Shown piece after piece: positions 49,077 to 59,690 of a stretch of 64,000 bases of DNA. Location of the stretch: assembly GCA_019925105.1 (NCBI GenBank), contig JAHGAU010000023.1, forward strand, positions 620,001-684,000. The letters run 5' to 3'. How positions within the stretch are numbered: the stretch's first letter is position 1; every line of letters starts with the position of its first letter. Under the pieces are notes generated by a model. It did no database searches and was not told the origin of the DNA. It was given only the letters and a program-made list of their open reading frames with translations. The stretch comes from Niebla homalea (taxonomy: Eukaryota; Ascomycota; Lecanoromycetes; Lecanorales; Ramalinaceae). The translations under genes were made by a program, and so were the position numbers.

Positions 49077-51075
49077 CGATCCCCCCCTCCACGACGGTAA
49101 GCTCCTGCGAGCTACTTACCATATATACTATTATTAATATTATCTCCGGGGTAAAATATTATTTAGATAAAGCCCCGGGTATATCGTAATTATTACAATT
49201 AAGCGTAATTATTAAGCATTAAAGACCGCTTGAGATATATATTGAAAAATCGAGAAAAAGTCGAGTTTATAGCCAGTATAAACGTGAAAAAATCGAGAAA
49301 AAATCGACGTAAACTGAGTTAATTAACGTATTCTCCGATAAATAGCCGGGTTATATACTTTTTAACTGAAAAAGGGTTTAATATAAGGTAAATAATTATT
49401 ATCATCGTTATTATAACTTTTTATTAAAGAATCGAATACCCTTAAAGCAGGCTATATATTAATTAACTTTTTAAGTATTATAATTAAGTAATTTCTTTAA
49501 AGTATAAATCGCGTACTTTAATATTAAGTATCCAGGATTTTCCTGGCTTCCGCAAGTAAGATTTAAGTAAAACCCTTATAGGATACGTCGTCGTAAGTTA
49601 ATAAATGTCCGGATTTAAAATACTTAAGATATAACTTACGATAAATAACTTTATTCTTAAAATAATCCGGGAATAAAATTTTAAATTTATCTTTATTAAT
49701 TTCCTTAAGTTCGTTATTTAATAATATTTAAATAAATTTAATTAAAGCCTCGAAGCTTTTAACTTAACGTATATTAAGATTGTATTAATATAAGCGACCG
49801 ATAAATTAACGATATAATATAAAGGTAAAACCGTCCGTAATTTAATAACGGAGCTTTAAGGTAAAAAGCCTACGTAAAACCGTAATTTTATAAGATTCTA
49901 AATAGCCTAAGGGTATAATCGTAATAAAGAACCGAATATAAAACTTATTAAAAGTCTTATTCTTCTTTTTCTTTATACCGAAGTCCGGTAAGTAAAGTTA
50001 AGTATTATAAATAGAGACCTTATTATATATATTAAATATACTATCTAAATCTTTAATTATTTAAATTAATAAAATATATAAGTTATCGGAGAATAGATTG
50101 GCTTAAGCTTTAAATAAATTAAATATATTATCCCTATAATAATTACGTATATAGTCTATTTTATCCGCTTTAAACGTAAAGAGAACCGTACTTTAACGGA
50201 ATTTTGAATCGAGGTATAATTTCCAGTTATTTTACTACTCCTTTTAACCGCGGAATAGCGGTATATTTGGGTATTTCTTATTTACTCCTTATACGGGAGC
50301 ATAAGCTCCTTATAAAGGGGTAAATTGTGGGGTATAGGGAGTATATAGAGTAGATAATTTTTTGATTTTTAAGGATTTAACGTCTTTTACGATATATTTA
50401 TCGTTATCTAAGTTGTAAATATTATTATTATAAATCCCTTCCTCCTTAACCGTATTATTAAGCTATTTTTTAAGTTTAATAATTTAAGTAATAAGTTTTA
50501 CGTTCTAAATAATAAGTTCTTTATTTTAAGCCGTAAGTTCTTTATTATTATTTTAATAAATATCTCGAGATCTATAAAGACGAATAAATATAATATTAAA
50601 CTATTAATTCATTAAATTCAATTAAGATTATAAATCCGTATTTATAATAATAAGGTTCTGGATTTACTAACGTAAATTCTTTAATAATAAAGGTAAAATA
50701 ACTTTAACGTCCCTTTCCAGGTTTAAGTTATAGTTTAAGTTGCTTATAGTATAAATTTAAATATTAAAGGTAAAGTATTAAGGTAATAATAATATAAATA
50801 GTATAGGTAATATAAATAATATAAGAGGCTCTGTAATCTTTTATTAAGCGGCTTAAACTTAGTAATAGTTTAATAACGTTAAAACGTCCTAGCTGAAAAA
50901 AATAATATTTCTTTATCGTTTTGGTAAGGTAATATAATATAGGTAATATAGCGAGACTCTATAGTCTCTTACTAAGCAACTTAAACTCGGTAATAGCCCA
51001 GATGGTCTACGTAAGGGGTTCCTGGGTACTTAATGACCGCGGTAACGTTGTAACCAGTACGGATAGCTATTATTA

Positions 51076-51249
51076 TATTAGGGTACTGGAGTAAATAGGT
51101 CCTAGTAATAAATGAATAATAACTATGAAGGTAGCTATGATATAGGTAGTGCACTCATGGTAGGTATATGCGCCAAGACCCCCCCGGGAGCTAGTCCTCA
51201 TGGGGCAAGTAGGCCGAGCGTGGGAGCAAGGCCACTTGGAACCATGACA
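51076..51249. repeat. Right LTR of the 2.35-kb element
   Basis: 174 bp with its 5' end mutated from TGTCA to TATTA. It is identical to the left copy over its last 74 bp. Confidence 0.85.
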
Positions 51250-54243
51250 GATATCTTTAATCGTATAACGGCAGATAAATTACCCCTATACCGGGACTAT
51301 AATTATAAAATTGAGTTAACCTCGGAAAAGATTCTACCTTATAGTTATCTTTATCCGTTTTTGAATTATAAACTTTAAAAGTTACAAAAATATATTATTA
51401 AGAACTTAAAAAAAGATTTATTAAGCTTAATAAAGCCCTTTATAGATCCTTTATTTTTTTTACCTTCAAGTTTAACGGCGACTTATAACTATACGTAAAT
51501 TACCGTGGTATCAACGTTATTATTAAGAGGAACCGATACCTTATTCCCTTAATTAAGGAGGTATTATCCTGAGTTATTAATTATAAATAAATTACCGGTT
51601 TAGATATTATTATAGCCTTTAATAAGCTCCATATATACCCGGAAAATAAAGACTTTATGATAATTATTATTTTATTAAATATTTTTAGGTATAAAGTTAT
51701 ACTTTTCGGCTTAATTAATAGTCTTATTTTATATTAATAATATATAAATAAGGTTTTATTTAATTATTTAAACGTTTTTATTTAAACTTATTTAAATAAT
51801 ATTATTATTCATAATATTATTAAAAAAAGTATACCCCTTATACATACTTAATATTAAAGCGTTTACGTAACGTTAATTTATAAATAAATATCCGGAAGTA
51901 TAAATTCAGAATATAATGAATTAAGTTCTTAAATCTTATTTTTATTATTAACGGGTTAAAAATAAAGCCTAATAAAGTAAGTAAGATTAAAAATTAACCG
52001 GTCCCTATTAACCTTAAGGGCATTTAAGGATTTATTAATTTTATAACTTTTGTTAAAAATTCATCCTTTAATTCTTTAAAATAATAAAGTTTTTTCTAAA
52101 GCTTATTAAAAAGGAAACCTTATTCTTATAGTCCTTAGAATGTTAAAAGGTTTATATTATACTTAAAAAAGCTTTTATTACGGCCCCCGTATTAACCTGT
52201 TATAATCCCAATAAAAAAACAATCTTTAAAACGGATTCTTTAAATTACGTTTCTAGCGGTATCCTTTCTTAATATAATAAGGCTAAAGAGTTATACCCGA
52301 TAATTTATTATTTTAAGAATATATTACCGGTTAAATATAATTATAATATCTATAATAAAGAGTTCTTTATTATTATTTAATACTTAAAGAATTAACGGTT
52401 TAAATTAGAAATAATAAAGAAGCCTTTCCGGATTTTTAATAATAATTAGGCTTTAAAATATTTTAGTAAAAGTTAAAAGCTTATTAAACGTTAAGTTAAG
52501 TATTTAAATATCTTCTCGGAGTTTAATTTTAAAATTATTTATTATTTAAGTAAATAAAATAATAAAATTAATACTTTTATTTAAATACCCGGTTAATAAT
52601 TATAAAGCGATAATAATAATAAGGTTAAAAATTAATTTTAAACTGTCCTACTTCTTAAACGCCTTAAAATCTTAGCTTTAAATAAGGGGGGGAAAATATC
52701 GGTTTTAATTTATTTAATATTTAAAGAACTCGAATTTTATAAGTAAATCCGTAAAGCTAACCGTACCAATAAAGGTTTAATAGAGTTTAAGAAAGTAACT
52801 ACGGAAAATAAATTAATCAATTTTAAAAGCGTATCCTTAATCCGTATTAAAGTTTAATCCGATATCCTTATTAATAAAAATAAATTATAAGTATTAATAT
52901 TATTTATTATAGATATCTTAAAGCATATTTATAATAAATTAATTAATAATTACCTTAACCGGAATTATATAATTAAACTTACCTCGTAATACTTCTTTTA
53001 ATTTACTTTATAAAATAATATTGATCGTTATATTTTAAATTACGATATTTATTCTCGGTTTAAAACTTTACAATAAAAGCCCGTAAGATTACTTTATTAA
53101 TTGAAAATCCCGGAATAAAAACAAATTAATTTTTCGGTTAACTTTATTATTAAACTATTTAAATATAAAGGTATAAACGCTATTCTTATTATAATCTATA
53201 TATTATTTAAAAGCCGGTATTATATCCCTTATTACGTTAAGAAAGAAGGGATTTCCATTAAAGAAATAATTTAACTTTTTATTAAAAAAGTATTTAAGTA
53301 TTATGGCCTTCCGGATAATTTTATTTTAAATTACGGTTTATTAAATTTATTAATAAGATATAATACTTTTTATTATATTAACTTAAATTAACCTTTAAAT
53401 TTCAATTTTTTATTACGTTAAAAATAACGGTTAAATTAAAAGAATAAATTAAGAGGTAAAATAAGGACTACGGATTTACATAAATTATTTATAAAATAAT
53501 TAAGTATAATAATTATTAATAATAAAATTTATGGAGAATAATAACCTAAATTAATTAAGTAAGATAATACCTTTTTATTTTAATAAGGGCATTTATTTAA
53601 AGAAATTATTATTATTAATAAAATTATATAGAAAATTCTTAATACGGCCCGTTTTAATCTTAATAAAGTTTATAATAAAGCGTTTAAATAAATTAATTAT
53701 TAATGTAAAAACGTAAAATTTAAGTTTAATAATAAAGTTTACGTAAACGTTAAATATTTAATAATTAATTAACTTAATAAAAAGCTTAATTATGAACGCT
53801 TAAGTCCCTATATTATCCTTGTATAATATTATTCTTTTTATAAATTAAACGTTTTAACTATTTTCCGGGCTTATTTTATTTTTTATATAAGTAATTTAAC
53901 CTATATTCCTGTTAAGAAAAATTATCCTTACCGGAATAAATTAATCTATTTTTTAAATCCGTTATTATTAATAAAAAGGATATTAAGGAATAAAAGTTTC
54001 AAGAAATTATAATTTTTAATATATTAACCAAAGATAAAGGCTATAATATAAAATTAAATAAATAAATTTATTTCTGAATAATATTTAATATTATATTAAC
54101 GCCGGAAAATTTCTTTATACTTAGAATTAAATAAAACTTTTTATAAAAAATACCCGGATAAGCCCGGATTGCGGCTTGAAGATTTAATTAATATAATAAT
54201 ATTTTAAATAGCCTTCAAGGGTTACCCTGAATACTTAATGTAA

Positions 54244-54611
54244 GATGCACAATAAGCAAGTAGGTATGCAAATGTGTATGCATTCTGTATGATCTATTTA
54301 TGAAGATAAAAGGTGCTTGTGGGTAAATAATTAAGCGTTCTGGCATATACGGCCAGGTAATAGTATTTATACGTATTATAAGGATGTTTTAGCATTGCCT
54401 CTATAATTACTCTATAATATTCTTTGCCTGCACTTTATGCCCGTAATATACCGGCTAATATACCCCCTTAGGACCGTATTATTATTACGGTAATAATACC
54501 GATCCTATTTATCCTTATATAGCTACTTTATTATTATATTTAAGCCTTAACGGTATAGTTAAAATCTCGTAATAGTAGATATATTTTTGAAAAAAGTGAA
54601 AGATTCTTTAA
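54244..54611. other. Mixed spacer between the Gypsy element and the GC-rich LTR element
   Basis: The first part is only weakly mutated. It contains GGCATATACGGCCAGGTA, which resembles a block in the LTR of the 12.2-18.7 kb element (AAATATACGGCCAGGTA). It may include the LTR of a related retroelement, possibly the 3' LTR of the Copia remnant to the right. No gene is seen. Confidence 0.35.
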
Positions 54612-54616
54612 TAACG

Positions 54617-54760
54617 TGTTAGGACGGATAACCACTCGGCCACGGGGGCAAAAGTAGCTAACCTGGGCAGGTAATAGCGCTTAAGGGTAAGCCGCTATTA
54701 CCCTATAAGGGGTGTTAGGCCCGGTAGGCCACCCCTGCGGGGTGCGCATAGGCGCTAATA
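54617..54760. repeat. Left LTR of the GC-rich element (144 bp)
   Basis: It differs from the right LTR at four of 144 positions. It contains an A-box-like CCACTCGGCCA (minus-strand TGGCCGAGTGG) at 54632-54642. Confidence 0.88.
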
Positions 54761-54898
54761 TTACTTCCCTTCCTATGCACTCGTCCCCGAGTGCATAGCC
54801 TACTAAACCACGCCTCTGGGGGGTTACCCCAGGCTGGAGGCCCCGCAAGGCCCGACTTCGGTATCCAGTGAGAGCCCCTGTGGGGATCACCTACCGGT

Positions 54899-55140
54899 GG
54901 GTTGAGCCGGTCCCCGCAGGGCACCGCGCTCCAAGGTGAAGCCGACCCCCGCAGGGCACCGTACTTCAGGGTAAGTAGACCCCCGCAGGGTGTCGCACTC
55001 AGTAGGCTCAGAGGCCCCCGCAAGGGCATGTCTTAAGGTTGAGCCGGTTCCCCGCAGGGTACCGCGCTCCTAAGGCTTAGAGGCCCCCGCAAGGGCATGT
55101 CCCGAGGTGGAGCCGGTCCCCGCAAGGCCCCGCACTCGAA
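54899..55140. repeat. Tandem array of seven 33-35-bp GC-rich units
   Basis: The heptamer CCCCGCA starts at 54912, 54947, 54981, 55016, 55050, 55085 and 55118, a spacing of 33-35 bp. Two unit types occur: one with GCCGGTCCCCGCAGGG and one with GAGGCCCCCGCAAGGGCATG. Each core is nearly self-complementary (CCCC-GCA-GGGG), so the array could form a row of short hairpins. A related degenerate core lies at 55161. Confidence 0.85.
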
Positions 55141-55449
55141 AATCGCGCATTCAAGCCGATCCCCGGAGGGTACCTAACCGGTCCACTTAAGGCATTACGT
55201 TTTGCGCACGAGCCCCCCTGTGGGGTACTCGTTACCCGTAAAGAGCTCATTGGCTTAGGCCCACTTTTGAAGTTTCAGGGTTACTCGCACCCTATTGGCT
55301 CGCTTTTAACCCACTTTTGGCCCACGTTTCGGTAGTTTTCGGGCGTTCCGGCCCCTAAATCCACTAGTTTAAGGCCGTTACGGGCCCCACGCTAGGTGAT
55401 CTTACTTACCCGGTTTTTCTGAGAAGTGCAGAAATAACCTGCGTTTTCC

Positions 55450-55547
55450 GAGAATCGAACCGCCACCTGCCCCTATATATTCACTTAAGGGGTGCATAGC
55501 CCCTAAAGTGCGCTATTACAATGTTAGGACGGATAACCACTCGGCCA
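55450..55547 (-). promoter_or_regulatory. Candidate internal Pol III promoter (A box and B box)
   Basis: On the minus strand, TGGCCGAGTGG (55547-55537) matches a tRNA A box, and GGTTCGATTCTC (55461-55450) matches the B-box core GTTCGANTC. Their spacing, about 86 bp start to start, is longer than in a plain tRNA. The DNA between does not fold into a full tRNA and the acceptor strands do not pair, so this is tRNA-like rather than a tRNA gene. Confidence 0.5.
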
Positions 55548-55665
55548 CGGGGGCAAAAGTAACTAACCTGGGCAGGTAATAGCGCTTAGGGGTAAGCCGC
55601 TATTACCATATAACGGGTGTTAGGCCCGGTAGGCCACCCCTGCGGGGTGCGCATAGGCGCTAATA
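55522..55665. repeat. Right LTR of the GC-rich element (144 bp)
   Basis: This is the partner of 54617-54760, with the A-box-like block at 55537-55547. It is followed at once by the TAACG target duplication. Confidence 0.88.
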
Positions 55666-55670
55666 TAACG

Positions 55671-58430
55671 ATAATAACTATAATAATAAAATCTTTATAT
55701 ATTAACCGGCTCCGGGGCTTTAAATACCCTTAATTAAGCTCCAAATATACGTATATATAGAGTTATAAGGTGGTTATTATTAGGTATTTATTTTAAAAAC
55801 TTAAGAAAATTGCGAGAATAACCGAATCCGAAAAGATTATTATATACCCGGTTTATAATCGTGATTTTCTAAGAGCTAAATCCCTTAAAAACGATATCTC
55901 CGGGGTTTTATCTAGTCGTATTATGTAATAGGGTTTATAGGTTTATAGTCCTTAAGACTTAAAAGCTTTAAGAATTCTTTATATTTCTATAGTAAAAATA
56001 TTTTTATTAAATTATCTGTAAGGATAATAATGATAGAGCTTTACTTAACGTAAATAATCCTATCCTAGATCTTTTAATAAAGCTAATAGCGATATACATT
56101 AATATAATAGAGTTTAATAATAAATTATAAGTTATTACTTATAAGGATATATATAATTTACATATTATTATATTTGATTTATACTTTATAACTTACGTTT
56201 AATTCGATCTCCTTAAAAAACCGGTCTTATTATAATTATTCTTTATTTATTGTTAATATCGTATATAACTTAGCTTTTATAAAATTAATAATAACGGTTT
56301 TTGATTTTAAGGCTTTTTAATTTATTATTTTATTAAAGAACTTAAAATTATAGCTTTATAAGCTTTAATAAATATTTAAATCGTCCGTAAATACCGTATT
56401 TAATAAGGTAATAAAGACGGTATAGGGATCGGTAATTATATATTAAAGACGATAATATAATATTTAATTTATTTTAAATATTTTATTATTCTATTAACTA
56501 CTTTTTAATAATACTCTAATAAATTTATTAGGAATTTTAATAACTTTAAATATATAAAGGTTATATTTAAACGTATCGTTATTATTAAGAAGTTAATTAA
56601 GTTAATAACTTATTAATAAAAATAAATCTATTATAACGTTACTTATTCGTCGTTTTTAATTAAAGTTTTTAAATAATTTATAAGAATTTATACTTATCTT
56701 ATTATTATTTATATATTGAACTTAATAATAATTTTATTGACGTAATTATCTTAAAAGAGACGGAGTTAACGGACCTTCTTATTATTTTTAACGTAGATAT
56801 TAAGAAATTATTATACTTTACCGAGATACCTTATTTTATAAGTTTTAAAAAACTTAATTTAAAAGTTATCGACCTTTTTACTATATTAACGGTTATAAAT
56901 AATAATATTATTATTAGTAAAGAAAAAGAGTATAATATACTTATGAATAAAAAAACATTTAACGTTTATAACCTGTTTTAATCTTGGTTTATTAAATATA
57001 TTTAATAAATAACGGAATTAAAAAGTTAATGACTGCTTAAGTTTATATAATACTTATTATAAAAGTAATAATACGGCCTATCTTTTCTACCTTTTTAATA
57101 TTTTAAAATAAATAAACTTATTAATATTGCTATTAATTAAGGCATTAATAATATCGTATTAACGGGTTTTAAGGTTTTATATAATTATAAGTACCATTAT
57201 AGTCTTAAATATACGATTTATAAATATCGCTATAAACGTATTTTAAACTATAGATTAAAGATTTCCTTTTACGTATTAACGTATCTTATACTTTAAAAGA
57301 AACCCTTTATTATTAAATTTATATTTATACATTTATATAATAGGGATAAACTTTTTATTAACTTTAATAACGTATTTATATAAGACTTTTATTTAGGTCT
57401 TTTTTCCTTATAAAGCTTTAGTCTTTATATTTATTTTTATTAAAAATCCTTTTATATAAGGATATTTTAGTATTTTATAGTAGAATTTTGGCTTAAATAA
57501 TAAATAGTCCTGGTAAAGTTATATTTTTGTTAAAAACGGGGTTAATAATAATAATAATAACAATATAATATCTACTTCGTAAAAGGTATAAGTAAGGAAA
57601 AAAAAAACCTCAAAGGCAGTATAAAAGGACTAGTTTCCTTTATTAGTTATTTACTTAAGGGCTATTACGTATATTTCCTTTTTCTTTCTTCAACGTATAA
57701 CGGTGTTCGGGAGGATATTATCCTTATTAAAGTCTGACTTATTAATAGATTTTTTCTGAGGCTTTATTACCGATAATGTTTTTAAGGTATTAAAGAAATT
57801 GTTATTTAAGATATTATTAAGGGCGTTTTTCCCTATATTAACGAGGTTCTTTATTTACTGATTTATTTTACTTAATAATAAGTATCTATTATAATCGTTA
57901 TTATAATTATCGGTATTATTAAGGAGAGGGGTCCTATTACCTTTTAAGGGTAATAAAGATAGAAAAAATAACGGGTATTTTGCCCGTATTTCCTTTTTTT
58001 CCCTTTTTATATTAACGGTTTCTTTATTATTTCTTTATTCTCGTTATCGTTTATATTAAAGTTATTGGGAACTTAAGTAACGATATAGGAAAAATCTAAA
58101 GCTAAAATATTAAAGGTAATATTAAGAAATAATTCCTTAATTAATTAAGTAATATCGATGTCTTTTAAATTATAAAATTTCTTTTTATTAAAAATAACGT
58201 TTTTTATATAAATTACTTTTCGTTATTTAAAAACCTAACTATTATAAATATTAATACCCTTATATCCTATAAGAAATTTAAGATAAGCTTTTAAAATTAA
58301 CCTATCTTTATGTAAAATAGATTTATTTAAAAAGTATACTTTATATTTAAAAGTTCCAGAAAAGATGGGAAGGAATGAAAGTATAAAAGTGATGAAATAG
58401 CAAGTGGCAATGGAATGCAATTGAAGATGG
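55671..58430 (-). mobile_element. RIPped Ty1/Copia remnant (minus strand)
   Basis: The minus strand holds degenerate Copia pol. Near 58245-58290 a block reading FLIGYKGINIY matches the post-integrase GYLVGYDSTNIY-type motif. Near 56770-56945 the RT region reads with a mutated FVDD box (about 56896-56924), followed by a KVDNF...YLGKV-like stretch as in Copia RT. Stops from RIP occur throughout. The 5' part seems cut off at about 58430, and the 3' LTR was not identified. The GC-rich element lies at or near its 3' end. Confidence 0.6.
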
Positions 58431-59606
58431 GCCGTAGCCCTTATATAAGTTCATAAGGTATAGGTTTCTCGCTATAATAATCTATTATATTTTTCCTTTT
58501 TAAAGTATATATAAATCCATTTTACCCTTAATTAACCCTTTTAATATTTCTATTCCTTTATATATTTATCTATAAGTTTAATATTTTTTATACTTTCCCC
58601 CTTTTTAATTCCCTTTATAACGAAGTATTGCCTTTAATATTATTATATTTTAGATTATATTATATTTATTTATATATATCCTAATTACTTACTTAATCGT
58701 TTATAATATTTATTATATAGCTTAACTTATTATAAGTATAAAAGTTAAAAAGGTATTAACCTAATAATTACTTACCCTTTATTTCCTTTATAATAAATTT
58801 ACCTTTCTAATATTACATATTATTAATAAGTAATTCTTATTTTTTAATGCCGTTTATATATATATTTACTTACCCTTCTTATAGCCTTATTTTCGAATTT
58901 TACTTAATAATAACGAATAAATATATTAAGACTTAATTTTCTTAAGGGTAACCCCCCTTTATTATTTTAACTTATTAATAACGGTAACCTCGGTACCTTA
59001 TATCCATTTATTTTAAGGTTCGGGCTATTTATATTTACGTTTTCTTTAAATATAATACGCTTATTTTATATAAAGGTATAATACGTTTTATTCCGTTTAT
59101 TAAAAGATAATAAATGCCGCCCTTTATAAGGATCGGATTTTATAAATGGTTATTTTTTTACTTTATTTTTTTATTTTTTTATTTATATACTTTTAATATC
59201 TTTTTTAATCCCGTTATTATTAAGTATATTTTAAGTAAGTTCATTACGTAACTTTAAGTATATCTTAAAAAGGCTTAATCGTTTAAATAAGCTTTATTTA
59301 AATTTTATTTTATAAACTTTAATATTTTTTTCCGTTAATATATTTAAAATAATATTATATATAATTATTTAATTTATACCCGTTTATTAATACTATCTTT
59401 ATATCGGTTTATTATATTAATCTTAAGAAAATAATTAAAGGGGATAATAATGTATTATAATTATTATTACTTATATATTATTACTTGAAAAGACAAACCC
59501 AAAAAGAAAAAATAAAATAATTATTTATTAGTTTTTAAATGGCCCTTTAACCTTTATATAAATTCCTTTAACGCTTAATATTATACTTAATAATATTTAT
59601 TAAAAG

Positions 59607-59690
59607 TATATTCTTTATTATAACTTTTAATATTCACCCTTATTTACTTATATTCTTTATTATAACTTTTAATATTCACCCTTATTTACT
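59607..59690. repeat. Perfect 42-bp tandem duplication
   Basis: The 42-bp unit 59607-59648 is repeated exactly at 59649-59690. It begins TATATTCTTTATTATAAC and includes TTCACCC, so it retains a CA dinucleotide. Exact identity inside RIPped DNA implies duplication after the mutation, or escape because it is so short. Confidence 0.9.

Larger units (their letters stand above)
48903..51249. mobile_element. 2.35-kb LTR element with 174-bp LTRs inserted in Gypsy pol
   Basis: The direct repeats 48903-49076 and 51076-51249 are each 174 bp, start TGTCAGGG (TATTAGGG in the right copy) and end CCATGACA. The flanks duplicate GATATCTT (48895-48902, 51250-51257). The insertion interrupts the pol frame exactly at this octamer. 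The last 74 bp of the two LTRs are identical and un-mutated, while the first 100 bp differ mainly by RIP-type changes. The interior (49077-51075) is AT-rich, partly RIPped and without a recognisable gene, so it looks non-autonomous. An 88-codon frame (51112-51378) runs from the right LTR into Gypsy pol and is an artefact of the junction. Confidence 0.8.
39591..54243 (+). mobile_element. RIPped Ty3/Gypsy retrotransposon, copy 2, with two nested insertions
   Basis: The 5' LTR (39591 to about 40535 plus about 46344-46387) is split by LINE B. The internal region runs 46388-48902, is interrupted by a 2.35-kb LTR element, and resumes at 51250. Degenerate pol is readable. Before the insertion there is a protease-to-RT linker ending in a DFxDIF-like block. 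After it come DKLPLYRDY, the RT core with the YLDD box mutated to YLNN (51787-51813), and an RNase H region near 52300. The C-terminus YPDKPGLRLEDL (about 54151 on) is clean, with a TAA stop at 54241-54243. No 3' LTR follows, so the copy is truncated. Gag is too degenerate to define. Confidence 0.78.
54617..55665. mobile_element. GC-rich, un-mutated, non-coding LTR element (TRIM-like, 1049 bp)
   Basis: Two 144-bp direct repeats (54617-54760, 55522-55665) start TGTTAG and end CTAATA, differ at four positions, and are flanked by a perfect 5-bp duplication TAACG (54612-54616, 55666-55670). These are the marks of an LTR retrotransposon. The 761-bp interior has no credible coding sequence; open frames on the minus strand are by-products of GC-rich repeats. 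CA and TG are abundant, so the element escaped RIP. Its minus strand carries tRNA-like A- and B-box motifs. It resembles terminal-repeat retrotransposons in miniature, which depend on other elements' proteins. Confidence 0.85.

Noticed and set aside
51112..51378. An 88-codon protein-coding gene
   Set aside because: The frame starts in an LTR and runs into decayed Gypsy pol across the insertion boundary, so it is a fusion created by the insertion.
54244..54430. 3' LTR of Gypsy copy 2
   Set aside because: It does not match the 5' LTR at 39591 (no TGTCAGGGTTCAGG block). A short shared motif with the 12.2-kb LTR is too little to assign it.
54681..55029. Open frames of 69 and 104 codons on the minus strand of the GC-rich element
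   Set aside because: They follow the repeat units, are Pro/Gly/Arg-rich by composition, and start inside the LTR or the tandem array. They look like by-products of GC-rich repeats.
54899..55140. CRISPR-like regular array
   Set aside because: Units are contiguous diverged minisatellite copies with no distinct spacers, in a eukaryotic transposon.
55450..55547. A genuine tRNA gene
   Set aside because: The A and B boxes are good, but the spacing is too long, the T stem and acceptor strands do not pair, and the A box lies in a retroelement LTR present twice.
58235..58420. A 61-codon gene on the minus strand
   Set aside because: Its C-terminal half is the decayed GYLVGYDSTNIY-type Copia motif; it is a fragment of RIPped pol.
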